The position numbers and the translations under genes were made by a program. Source: an uncultured Eubacterium sp. (GTDB lineage: Bacteria; Bacillota; Clostridia; Lachnospirales; Lachnospiraceae). Taken from it: a DNA stretch of 64,000 bases. Below the pieces are notes generated by a model. That model did not search any database, had not been told where the DNA came from, and was given only the letters and a program-made list of their open reading frames with translations. The stretch is taken from NCBI GenBank assembly GCA_910580075.1, contig CAJTVR010000002.1:32281-96280 (forward strand), in the 5' to 3' direction. Numbering within the stretch: position 1 is the first letter of the stretch; the number at the start of each line of letters is the position of its first letter. Positions 1-7,714 of this stretch are shown here, piece after piece.

Positions 1-282
1 ATTATGACTATTATGGATATGTTTGAGGCCAGGGGTGAAAAAAGAGGCATCGAAAAAGGCATCGAAAAAGGCATTGAAAGAGGCATCGAAAAAGGCATCG
101 AAAAAGGCATCGAAAGAGGCGTAGAATTGGGTACCGCCAGAGGTATTATCAATACCGGAAGACGCCATGCCTTCAGCGATCAGATTATCATTGAAGATAT
201 TGCTGCTCAGACTGGCTGCAGTTTCCAGGATGCAAAAAAAATACTGTATGATTATGACAATATACAGCTAATTTCAGAATAA
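1..282 (+). CDS. C-terminal tail of a probable Rpn/PD-(D/E)XK family protein (partial)
   Basis: The frame is open at the left edge; the first ATG is at 4. The visible part is about 92 residues: a run of GIEKGIEKG/GIERG repeats made of near-perfect 12-bp units (about 35-125), then a short helical tail ending in LISE. Such Gly-Ile-Glu-Lys tails are typical of the C-termini of Rpn-type putative transposase/nuclease proteins, whose catalytic domain would lie left of the window. It could instead be a short degenerate remnant. No catalytic motif is visible, so the family is inferred from tail composition only. Confidence 0.5.
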   Translation: MMTIMDMFEARGEKRGIEKGIEKGIERGIEKGIEKGIERGVELGTARGIINTGRRHAFSDQIIIEDIAAQTGCSFQDAKKILYDYDNIQLISE

Positions 283-304
283 TTACGGAACAGGAGAACC
301 GCCT

Positions 305-1369
305 ATGCTGGATATATCTTTTTATAAAAACAAAAAAATACTAATCACCGGACACACCGGATTCAAAGGTTCGTGGATGTGCCAGGTACTTCTTATGGCG
401 GGTGCCGATATTACCGGATATGCGCTGAAGTCACCGACAGATCCGGGCCTTTTTGAAATCTGCCGGCTGAAAGAACGGATAAACTCTGTGACAGGTGATA
501 TCCGTGACCTCGCACATTTGAAAGAAACTTTTGATGCGGCCAGGCCGGAAATTGTGATACACATGGCAGCCCAGCCACTGGTACGTGAATCGTATCAAAA
601 CCCTGTCTATACTTATGATACGAATGTTATGGGTACTGTCAATGTACTGGAGTGCGTACGGACATCGCCTTTTGTAAAATCTTTCTTAAATGTCACGACA
701 GATAAAGTATACAAAAACAGAGAATGGGAATGGGGATACCGGGAAAATGAAGAGTTAAATGGATTTGATCCTTATTCAAATTCCAAATCGTGCTCGGAGC
801 TTGTTACAGACAGCTACCGGAATTCCTTTTTTGCGGATTCAGACACTGCAGTTTCTACAGCACGGGCTGGTAATGTAATCGGCGGAGGCGACTTTGCAAA
901 AGACCGCATTATTCCAGACTGTATCCGTGCTGCACAGGCCGGAGAAGATATTGTTGTAAGAAATCCTTATTCCACAAGGCCTTACGAGCACGTACTTGAA
1001 CCTGTGACTGCTTACCTGATGATTGCACAGGCACAGTATGAAGACAGAAAAACTGCCGGAAGCTATAATGTAGGCCCGGATGAAACTGACTGCCTGACGA
1101 CCGGAGAACTGGTCAGTCTGTTCTGCCAGAAATGGACAGAGAAAACAGGCCGGCCGCTCAAGTGGATCAACAAATATGATGGAGGACCTCATGAGGCAGC
1201 CTTTTTAAAACTTGACTGTTCAAAATTGAAGAAAACACTGAAATGGTCCCCAAGATGGGATGCACAGACTGCAGTCGAAAAAACTGTAGAATGGTTTCTT
1301 GCATATTCAAATCATGAAAATATTACTGCATGTATGGAACAGCAGATTTTAGATTTCTGCAGCAGGTAA
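305..1369 (+). CDS. rfbG: CDP-glucose 4,6-dehydratase
   Basis: Extended short-chain dehydrogenase/reductase that converts CDP-D-glucose to CDP-4-keto-6-deoxyglucose, the entry step to CDP-linked 3,6-dideoxyhexoses of surface glycans. The N-terminal NAD-binding motif GHTGFKGSW, characteristic of this enzyme, is at about residues 16-24. The catalytic YSNSK (Tyr-x-x-x-Lys) is near residue 158 and a TTDKVY stretch supplies the Ser/Thr position. The 354-residue length matches the family. AGGAGA at 292-297 precedes the ATG. No other deoxyhexose gene is next to it here, so partner genes are probably to the left or elsewhere. A hairpin terminator follows at 1400. Confidence 0.9.
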   Translation: MLDISFYKNKKILITGHTGFKGSWMCQVLLMAGADITGYALKSPTDPGLFEICRLKERINSVTGDIRDLAHLKETFDAARPEIVIHMAAQPLVRESYQNPVYTYDTNVMGTVNVLECVRTSPFVKSFLNVTTDKVYKNREWEWGYRENEELNGFDPYSNSKSCSELVTDSYRNSFFADSDTAVSTARAGNVIGGGDFAKDRIIPDCIRAAQAGEDIVVRNPYSTRPYEHVLEPVTAYLMIAQAQYEDRKTAGSYNVGPDETDCLTTGELVSLFCQKWTEKTGRPLKWINKYDGGPHEAAFLKLDCSKLKKTLKWSPRWDAQTAVEKTVEWFLAYSNHENITACMEQQILDFCSR

Positions 1370-1399
1370 AGTTTCTCTGTTATATGCCACAAAAATAAA

Positions 1400-1452
1400 C
1401 AGCCCGATACTGGCCAGTTTGTAACTGCACCAGCCAGAATCGGGCTGCTTTT
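1400..1452. terminator. Bidirectional hairpin terminator between rfbG and yigZ
   Basis: CAGCCCGAT...CTGG pairs with CCAG...ATCGGGCTG. A short T run follows on the + strand and a T-rich run (TTTATTTTT) on the - strand, so it can serve both convergent genes. Its right arm is also the first unit of the adjoining 33-bp tandem array. Confidence 0.65.
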
Positions 1453-1645
1453 ATACACTGCACTAGCCAGAACCCGGCTGCTTTCAGCTACCGCGCCAGC
1501 CAGAACCTGGCCGTTTTCAGCTTCTGCTCCAGTCAGAACCAGACTGCTTTCAGTTTCTGCATCTCTCAGAACCTGGCCGCTTTCAGCTTCTGCTCCAGTC
1601 AGAACCCGGCTGCTTTCAGTTTCTGCATCTCCCACAGTATCGGCC
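1402..1645. repeat. 33-bp minisatellite downstream of yigZ
   Basis: The word CAGAA recurs at 1435, 1468, 1501, 1534, 1567 and 1600, exactly every 33 bp, within units that read roughly CCAGAACCCGGCTGCTTTCAG. On the minus strand the array is open for about 117 codons from a TTG at 1665 that overlaps the yigZ stop by 4 bp, giving 11-residue units such as AETESSRVLTG. No recognised domain and no dedicated ribosome site are seen, so I treat it as a non-coding array that might be translated. Confidence 0.8.
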
Positions 1646-1661
1646 CGATTCAATGACTTTT

Positions 1662-2315
1662 TCAAAAAACATGAATTTTATCTGCTATTTCTGCAAATTC
1701 AGCTGTTTCTCCCCAGACCAGTTCAGCCGTCCCGCTAGTCCCTTCTGTAACTGCTTTTGCAAACTCGTTTTTTAATTCCAGCGGAATGACCGCATGAATT
1801 ACAACCCTGTCTGTGTATTCTGTATCCAGTACCGGGATTTTTCTCTGTGCGGTCAGATACTGGATTTTGCCCAGACCGTTATAGTCTGTTACGATATCCA
1901 GCATCTGTCCCTGCTGTTTTTCTATCACAACGGCTCCGGCGAGCCCTGCCTGGACAGATTTCTGATATGCCCGCACAAGCCCGCCTGTTCCAAGCAGCGT
2001 GCCTCCAAAATACCTGGTAACAACAACTGCTGTATTATGAATATCTTCCCGCAGCAGCACGTCGAGCATCGGCCTGCCCGCTGTCCCGGAAGGTTCTCCG
2101 TCATCCGAACAACGGGTCAGTTCATGATTTCTTCCAATGGTAAATGCCGAACAGTTATGAGAGGCATCCCAGTATTTCTTTTTGACTGCACCGATAAATG
2201 CCGCCGCTTCTTCTTCACTGGTTACCGGCTGAACAGCTGCAAGAAAACGGGATTTTTTTTCTATAATTTCACCGCTGCCGCTTTCGTAAGTCACTTTATA
2301 ACTGACAGATGACAT
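1662..2315 (-). CDS. yigZ: YigZ/IMPACT family protein
   Basis: Small conserved protein of the YigZ/UPF0029 family, related to the N-terminal half of eukaryotic IMPACT; its biochemical role is poorly defined, with links to translation and proteolysis. The 217 residues show the diagnostic region SHNCSAFTIG followed by DDGEPSGTAG and VVVTRYFGGTLLGTGG, and then a C-terminal DUF1949-like half. I chose the ATG at 2315 (protein MSSVSYKV) because AGGAGGA lies just upstream; an in-frame start at 2351 lacks such a site. It is convergent with rfbG, and the 33-bp repeat array lies at its 3' end. Confidence 0.88.
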   Translation of the reverse strand: MSSVSYKVTYESGSGEIIEKKSRFLAAVQPVTSEEEAAAFIGAVKKKYWDASHNCSAFTIGRNHELTRCSDDGEPSGTAGRPMLDVLLREDIHNTAVVVTRYFGGTLLGTGGLVRAYQKSVQAGLAGAVVIEKQQGQMLDIVTDYNGLGKIQYLTAQRKIPVLDTEYTDRVVIHAVIPLELKNEFAKAVTEGTSGTAELVWGETAEFAEIADKIHVF

Positions 2316-2419
2316 ATCCTCCTCCTTTAGCGCGAAGCATTTTTCAAACACACGCTGATACTGCAGCGGACCTTTCAGCTCTGTCTGCCTGCTGCAGACA
2401 GATAAAGCCCGCTGTAGTA

Positions 2420-5206
2420 CTAGTCAAAATCCATAATTACTTCTGTAGGAACTCCTTCCCCGGCACCTGGCTGCGGTGCACCCGGCTGCTGGCCGGTGCC
2501 TTCTCCCGGCGGCGTATCCGGCTGGCCAGTGTCTTCTCCCGGTGCACCCGGCTGCTCTCCGGCCTCTCCTCCCGGGCCGTCCGGCTGCCCTGCATCTTCT
2601 CCCTGCGGCGTGCCCGGCTGCCCGTTTTCCGGGTCTGTAGCTGTACCGCCTTCTTCCGGTGTATCGCCGGACGGTGTCTGCGGCGGTATCTGGGTCTGGC
2701 TTGTGTGAATATTGCAAATATTATTCAGGCTGCCTGTGTACAGATAAGGCCCGTCCTCAGAATCCGGCGAACCTCCGATTATACGTACGGATGACGCAAG
2801 CACACTTCCCGGACAGTACGGCCCTGCCATACGCCCGGATGACGCACAGACACGGATCGATGCATGATGCACACACTCTTCTTCCGGTACAGAGCCTTCT
2901 GCAAAAAATTCTGTTACTGTCATATCACCGCGCGGGTCGCGGGTACAGATGCCTGATTTTACAGGCATGCCTGATTTTTTACATACTTCAGCCGTAATAA
3001 TGCCGGAAGGCATTTTAAATTCCTTATTTTTCAGCCCCTCATGTATGCGGCTCATCACCGCACGCCAGATCATCTTCGGATAAGAAGTCGTACCGTCGTC
3101 CTGCGGTGTATTATCGTCATAGCCTCCCCATACTACAAGACTGTAATAAGGTGAGAACCCGGCAAATAAAGCGTCTTTGCTTTTCGTTGTCGTCCCGGTT
3201 TTTCCGGCAAGCGTCATTCCTTCAAAAGCGGCCTGGCGTCCTGTACCTGTCGTTATCGCCTCCTGCATCGCATTCGTCAGCAGCCAGGCTGTGGTTTTCT
3301 TTAAGGCTCTGTGCTTTTGGGGCTGGTTATCAATCAGCACGTTACCGTCATGGTCAATAATCTTTGTATACAGACGCGGCTTGATGTAAGTGCCTTTATT
3401 AGCAATGGCTGCATAAGCGGCCGTCAGTTCCAGATTGGTCACGCCCTTTGTAATGCCTCCCAGCGCAAGTGCTTCCGTACGGTCCTGATCCGTTAATGTT
3501 GTAAATCCAAATTTTTCGGTCAGGTAATCATATCCGGTGTCGATTCCGATATCCGAAAGTGTCTTTACTGTTACGACATTAATAGACTGCTTAATTGCTT
3601 CCCGAATTGATGTAAATCCCGTATATTTATTATTATAATTTTTTAACGGCGTGCCGTTTGAATATGAGTAAGGCGCGTCATCTTCAACCGAAGCAAGCGT
3701 CATCTGCCCGGTATCGATTGCAGGTGCAAATGCTGCGAGCACTTTGAAGGTCGAGCCAGGCTGGCGCACGCTGTCTGTTGCGCGGTTCAGTGTACGGTTC
3801 GCTGTCTTTTCCCCGCGTCCGCCAACCATTGCTTTTACTTCTCCTGTCTTTTGGTCTATCACTGTAAGCGCTGCCTGGGGTTGTACGGTAAACGTAACTG
3901 TCTGTCCGTTTTCCGGCACAGTGTCTCCCTCTTCTAAAATATCATTCTTGTATTTCTCGACGGCTGCCATTGCTTCTTCCTGAGAATTAAAGTTAATTGT
4001 ATATGACTTGTCCGCAGACTGGTAATATGCCAGCATTGTCTGTTCGTCATAGTATTTAAACTCGCCGTCTGGTTTTTGTATTGTCAGCGTCATGGAAAAG
4101 GAAGTTTTCGGACTGGCCGGATAATTTGCCATGTTATTAACTTCCTCATCACAGATAGCCTGAATGTCCGGGTCCTGCGTAGAATAAATCGTAAGCCCGG
4201 TATTGTATAGCCTCTTATATGCTTCTGTCTGCGAACAGCCCAGTACATTCATCAGATCTTCGATCACCTGCTCTGTCAGCGCATCGTCAAAATAAGAATG
4301 GACGCTGGACTTGTCCTGCTGTCTTGCATTGACTTTCTGTATCCGTCCGTATACATTGTCATCCATGGCTTCATCGTACTGCTGCTGGGTAATTAAACCC
4401 TGCTCCTGCATATCGCCCAGCACTTTTTTTCTCCGTTTACGGTTATCTTTCGGATGCGTAATCGGATTATAGCCGGACGGGTTTTTCGTAATTCCGGCAA
4501 TGACCGCAGATTCTGATAATGTAAGCTCTGATACGTCTTTGCCAAAATACCGCCTGGATGCTGACTGCACTCCGAGTGTATTCTGTCCCAGGTTCACAGT
4601 GTTCAGATAATTCTCTAAAATCCAGTCTTTGGATTCGACCTTTTCTAACTGCAGGGCCAGATACTGTTCCTGTATTTTGCGTTTAAAACGGTCTGCCTGG
4701 GATTTTTCAGCCGTCCATGTCGTAAATACATTATTTTTCAGCAGCTGCTGCGTAATCGTGCTGGCACCTTCGGAAAAATGAAAACCCGCTGCAATGCCTC
4801 TGATGCCCGCACGGATAATTCCTTTGATATCTATGCCGTTGTGCTCCCGAAACCTGGCATCCTCGATTGCAATAAATGCATTCTGCAGATGAATGGGTAT
4901 TTCATCCAGTGTTACATAAACCCGGTTTGATCCGGAAGCCACCAGTGTAGCAGTCGTATTTCCTTTCGAATCCAGAATGGTAGACAGATATCCCGTCGGT
5001 GAAGCGTCAATCTCATCTATGCCAGGCGAAGCTGACAGAATACCCTGGTATGCGCCGTATCCTGAACTTGCAATGCAGACTGCGAGCGCTATGACAGCAA
5101 CAAAGCAAAACTCAAAGAAAACCGTAATCAGTTTCCTTCCTATTTTGCCCCGTTTTGCTATAGCCGCTTTACGCTTTTTCTTCGTTCCTTCCTTTCCGAA
5201 ATTCAT
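2420..5206 (-). CDS. Class A penicillin-binding protein (glycosyltransferase/transpeptidase)
   Basis: Bifunctional cell-wall synthase that polymerises lipid II and cross-links peptidoglycan outside the membrane. In order it shows a basic cytoplasmic start, one membrane anchor (about residues 27-50), a GT51 domain with EDARFREHNG and GASTITQQLL, and a transpeptidase domain with the active-site GSTFK, SIN and KTGTT motifs. The last 100 or so residues are a Pro/Gly/Glu/Gln-rich tail (PGEGTGQQPGAP type), a low-complexity wall-spanning extension common in Firmicutes PBP1. The length (928 aa) is normal for PBP1A-type proteins. The ATG at 5206 follows GGAGGT. It appears monocistronic, with its own promoter at about 5337-5365. 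Confidence 0.93.
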   Translation of the reverse strand: MNFGKEGTKKKRKAAIAKRGKIGRKLITVFFEFCFVAVIALAVCIASSGYGAYQGILSASPGIDEIDASPTGYLSTILDSKGNTTATLVASGSNRVYVTLDEIPIHLQNAFIAIEDARFREHNGIDIKGIIRAGIRGIAAGFHFSEGASTITQQLLKNNVFTTWTAEKSQADRFKRKIQEQYLALQLEKVESKDWILENYLNTVNLGQNTLGVQSASRRYFGKDVSELTLSESAVIAGITKNPSGYNPITHPKDNRKRRKKVLGDMQEQGLITQQQYDEAMDDNVYGRIQKVNARQQDKSSVHSYFDDALTEQVIEDLMNVLGCSQTEAYKRLYNTGLTIYSTQDPDIQAICDEEVNNMANYPASPKTSFSMTLTIQKPDGEFKYYDEQTMLAYYQSADKSYTINFNSQEEAMAAVEKYKNDILEEGDTVPENGQTVTFTVQPQAALTVIDQKTGEVKAMVGGRGEKTANRTLNRATDSVRQPGSTFKVLAAFAPAIDTGQMTLASVEDDAPYSYSNGTPLKNYNNKYTGFTSIREAIKQSINVVTVKTLSDIGIDTGYDYLTEKFGFTTLTDQDRTEALALGGITKGVTNLELTAAYAAIANKGTYIKPRLYTKIIDHDGNVLIDNQPQKHRALKKTTAWLLTNAMQEAITTGTGRQAAFEGMTLAGKTGTTTKSKDALFAGFSPYYSLVVWGGYDDNTPQDDGTTSYPKMIWRAVMSRIHEGLKNKEFKMPSGIITAEVCKKSGMPVKSGICTRDPRGDMTVTEFFAEGSVPEEECVHHASIRVCASSGRMAGPYCPGSVLASSVRIIGGSPDSEDGPYLYTGSLNNICNIHTSQTQIPPQTPSGDTPEEGGTATDPENGQPGTPQGEDAGQPDGPGGEAGEQPGAPGEDTGQPDTPPGEGTGQQPGAPQPGAGEGVPTEVIMDFD

Positions 5207-5336
5207 GCAGACCTCCTGTATCCTGCTGCCAGACAGATCAGCAGTATCTTATAAAAATATCTGTACATTTTCTATCCATTCTGTACCCATAATCCTTCTG
5301 GCAGATTTTTTATAGCAGTAATTTTATTCTGTGCAT

Positions 5337-5365
5337 ATTATAACAAATAATCCCGGATTTGTAAA
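5337..5365 (-). promoter_or_regulatory. Sigma-A type promoter of the PBP gene
   Basis: On the minus strand TTTACA (5365-5360) and TATAAT (5342-5337) are separated by 17 bp, a near-consensus housekeeping promoter about 130 bp upstream of the PBP start codon. Confidence 0.65.
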
Positions 5366-5419
5366 ACAGAAAGAGGATGCTGCTGATATAACAGATGTTT
5401 CCCAAAACTGCATAAGAAA

Positions 5420-5516
5420 AGGGCTGTCACACCAGGAAAAACGATACAGGGTATAGTAGTTTAAATCCTTCTTGCAGACTATATCTTGTATATATTTTAC
5501 TTCGTGTGACAGTCCC
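5420..5516. terminator. Dispersed GGCTGTCACAC hairpin, long form
   Basis: GGGCTGTCACACC at the left pairs with GTGTGACAGTCCC at the right. The interior carries a TATAGT...ACTATATCTTG stem also found in the copy at 44858. It lies 3' of the sulfotransferase gene and probably ends its transcript. The rest of the 5207-5656 gap holds only the PBP promoter; I see no gene in it. Confidence 0.6.
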
Positions 5517-5656
5517 ATCCTAGTTTCTGTCCTCATAAAAATGATAAATAACTGCCTGTTTCACTAGCAGGGTACTTACATGCATCCCTGTCACTTTTTA
5601 TGTCCGATCGAAAGAAACAGTTTCCGCTTCCCGCCCTGTTCGCTGAAAGCCTTTTT

Positions 5657-6712
5657 TTAAGATTTTTTCCTGCCTTCCAGCTCTTCGATTCTGCTTTGAA
5701 GCATGCGGTTTTCCTCCATTAGCTGCATGCAGCAGGCTCCTACAAAGCGAATCAGGTCATCCTGCATATGCGGATTGTCTTTCTCCCATTTCGGGATATC
5801 CTTCCATCCGGGTTCAAACAGCGGCTGGCCTTCAAAATACATCTCAGACACCTGTTCATTTTCTTCCCGGTACTGTTCCAGAAACGCTTCCGCTTCTTCT
5901 TTGGAAAACATTTCACATGGATATTTTTCGCCGGACAAATCTGCATAGGTAAGCAGCGCCCGCCTGAAAAAACTGTGATAAACCGGGTTCATTTCCGGCA
6001 TTCCGTTCAGCACCCGCTGAATCTCATGCGTATTGCCCGCAAGTCTTGTATTGCGTAAAGACTGTTCGATATGGTATTCATCTGTCAGTTCCAGCCCGAC
6101 TGTATCCAGGAAGTCCGAATATACAGATCCGCCTTTAAAGTGCTTTGGTTCAAAGCGTCTGACAATAATATTTTTCTCGCCCCAGAATGCTGCTATCTTT
6201 TTTAAATGTGTCGCGTACTTCATCTTGTTAATCGATACCAGATCCTGTACATAATCATTCCACGGCTTATCTGCCCCGTTTCCAATGCCGCTTTTTACCA
6301 TCTGATTCCATCCAGAAATCAGATACGTATCCTGCCTTCTTAAATATACAATAACTTTCACTTTAAATCCGGCTTCTTTTGCTTCTGCCTTTAACGCTCT
6401 CCACATATTGATGCGCTGCTCGTAAGCAGACGACCAGATGCCTTCATCTGAAAGTATAATGCTGTGGTATTTCTGAAATAAATCCAGAATCCGGTCCATG
6501 CCTTCCCGAAATCTGCCGCTTGATCTTTCAGACGCTTCTGCAATCAGAAAATGAGCGTTCCTTCTTTCCGATACGTCTTTATACGAATATGGAAACAGCG
6601 GATAACAGTACCCTTTCTGATTCAGCACTTCCTGATTATCTATGCAGAAACTCTGAACAGCTGTTGTTCCCGTCTTTGTTGTGCCAATATGCACATAAAG
6701 TGTTTTTTTCAT
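5657..6712 (-). CDS. PAPS-dependent sulfotransferase family protein
   Basis: Predicted to transfer sulfate from PAPS to an unknown acceptor, probably a glycan or lipid. The N-terminus KKTLYVHIG followed by TTKTGTTAVQ is the 5'-phosphosulfate-binding P-loop of the sulfotransferase superfamily. The later segment VIVYLRRQDTYLISGW fits the 3'-phosphate-binding Arg/Ser region. The protein has about 351 residues, is soluble, and ends in a coiled-coil-like tail (MEENRMLQSRIEELEG). The ATG at 6712 follows GAGAGGG at good spacing; a TTG at 6718 is a less likely start. The gene lies 188 bp downstream of the APS kinase that would make its donor, on the same strand, which supports the assignment. The acceptor cannot be told from sequence. 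Confidence 0.82.
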   Translation of the reverse strand: MKKTLYVHIGTTKTGTTAVQSFCIDNQEVLNQKGYCYPLFPYSYKDVSERRNAHFLIAEASERSSGRFREGMDRILDLFQKYHSIILSDEGIWSSAYEQRINMWRALKAEAKEAGFKVKVIVYLRRQDTYLISGWNQMVKSGIGNGADKPWNDYVQDLVSINKMKYATHLKKIAAFWGEKNIIVRRFEPKHFKGGSVYSDFLDTVGLELTDEYHIEQSLRNTRLAGNTHEIQRVLNGMPEMNPVYHSFFRRALLTYADLSGEKYPCEMFSKEEAEAFLEQYREENEQVSEMYFEGQPLFEPGWKDIPKWEKDNPHMQDDLIRFVGACCMQLMEENRMLQSRIEELEGRKKS

Positions 6713-6900
6713 CCCCAATGTCCCTCTCAGATCTATTGTTACTTATATCCATGTCCTGCTGCCGGCAGTATTTTGATTCGGTATCCTTATACTGCCTGGC
6801 ATATACCGCATTTGCATTCCTGGCGCATTTCGGATTTACTGCTTTGACACCGCATCCTGCCAGAACTTTCATGTCCTGATTCTGCCTGATCTGCCACGCC

Positions 6901-7500
6901 TCAGTATCCCAGTGCTGCCGCCAGCTGTGCAACACATGCTTCAATGCTTCTGCTGCTGGTATCGATAACGGCTTGCGGCTGCAAAGGAGCTTCATAAGCG
7001 CTTGTAATTCCTGTAAATTCTGCAATTTCGCCTTTTCTAGCGGCCTGATACAGGCCTTTGACGTCCCTTCTTTCACATTCCTCCAGCGGCGTGCTTACAT
7101 ATACTTCCATAAAGCAGTCTCCGATAATCTGGCGTGCCGTCTGCCTGTCTCTCAGAAACGGCGATATAAAGGAAGTCAGCACAATCAGGCCGGCATCGTT
7201 CATAAGTTTTGCTGTTTCCGCAATCCGGCGAATATTTTCAATCCGGTCTTTTTCTGAAAAACCAAGATCCCTGTTCAGTCCCAGGCGCACATTATCCCCG
7301 TCCAGCAGCATGGTATGCTTACCTTTTGCTGCCAGATACTGCTCAAATGCATTCGCAAGCGTTGATTTCCCGGAGCCGGAAAGCCCGGTAAACCATATCA
7401 CAGCTGCTTTTTGTCCCATCTGCTCTTCCCGGTATGCCCGGGTAATGTCCATTTCATGCCATGTAAGATTGCGTTCCGTTCCAGCAGTCTGATTCTCCAA
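6901..7500 (-). CDS. cysC: Adenylylsulfate (APS) kinase
   Basis: Phosphorylates APS to PAPS. Visible motifs are the Walker A GLSGSGKST, the DGDNVR substrate region, SFISPFLRDR and the family signature CERRDVKGLY. The usual TGIDSPYEAP appears as TGITSAYEAP. I place the start at the TTG at 7500 because AAAGGGAGG lies 9 bp upstream and the resulting 199 residues match the family. The frame stays open to 7644, but that extension is made of tandem-repeat spacer with units that are not multiples of 3. No ATP sulfurylase is in the window, so APS must come from elsewhere. With the sulfotransferase downstream it forms a two-gene sulfation cassette. Confidence 0.88.
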   Translation of the reverse strand: MENQTAGTERNLTWHEMDITRAYREEQMGQKAAVIWFTGLSGSGKSTLANAFEQYLAAKGKHTMLLDGDNVRLGLNRDLGFSEKDRIENIRRIAETAKLMNDAGLIVLTSFISPFLRDRQTARQIIGDCFMEVYVSTPLEECERRDVKGLYQAARKGEIAEFTGITSAYEAPLQPQAVIDTSSRSIEACVAQLAAALGY

Positions 7501-7530
7501 TGTATTGTTCCTCCCTTTCCTCTGAATGTG

Positions 7531-7699
7531 TTCCTGCATTACAGGAGTATTTCTTATCAAAAAACTGTTTTCCTGTACTTCAGGAATGTCTTTTATCAAA
7601 AGCTGCTGCTTTCCTTTCCCGCTTTCAGAAGTGTCTTTTATCAAAAGCTGCTGCTTTCTTTTCCGCTTTCAGGAATGTCCTTTATCCATAACTGCTGCC
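7531..7699. repeat. Tandem repeats (39-45 bp units) upstream of cysC
   Basis: Four units start at about 7531, 7570, 7611 and 7656. They share TTCCTG/TTCCTTTCCCGCTTTC and CTTTTATCAAAAGCTGCTGC. Unit lengths are about 39, 41, 45 and 44 bp, so not frame-preserving. This argues that the array is a spacer and not part of CysC. Confidence 0.75.
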
Positions 7700-7714
7700 T
7701 TCCCTCCCTGCAGC

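Noticed and set aside
1312-1665. 117-codon minus-strand frame through the 33-bp repeats as a real gene
   Set aside because: It begins at a TTG without its own ribosome site, consists almost only of repeats plus a terminator, and runs on into the 3' end of rfbG. Kept as a repeat, with coding left open.
2424-2794. Pro/Cys/Arg-rich frames in and around the 3' end of the PBP gene
   Set aside because: They are other-frame readings of the low-complexity tail of the penicillin-binding protein.
6636-7076. 146-codon frame between cysC and the sulfotransferase gene
   Set aside because: It overlaps the coding ends of both better-supported genes in another frame and has no recognisable domain or ribosome site.
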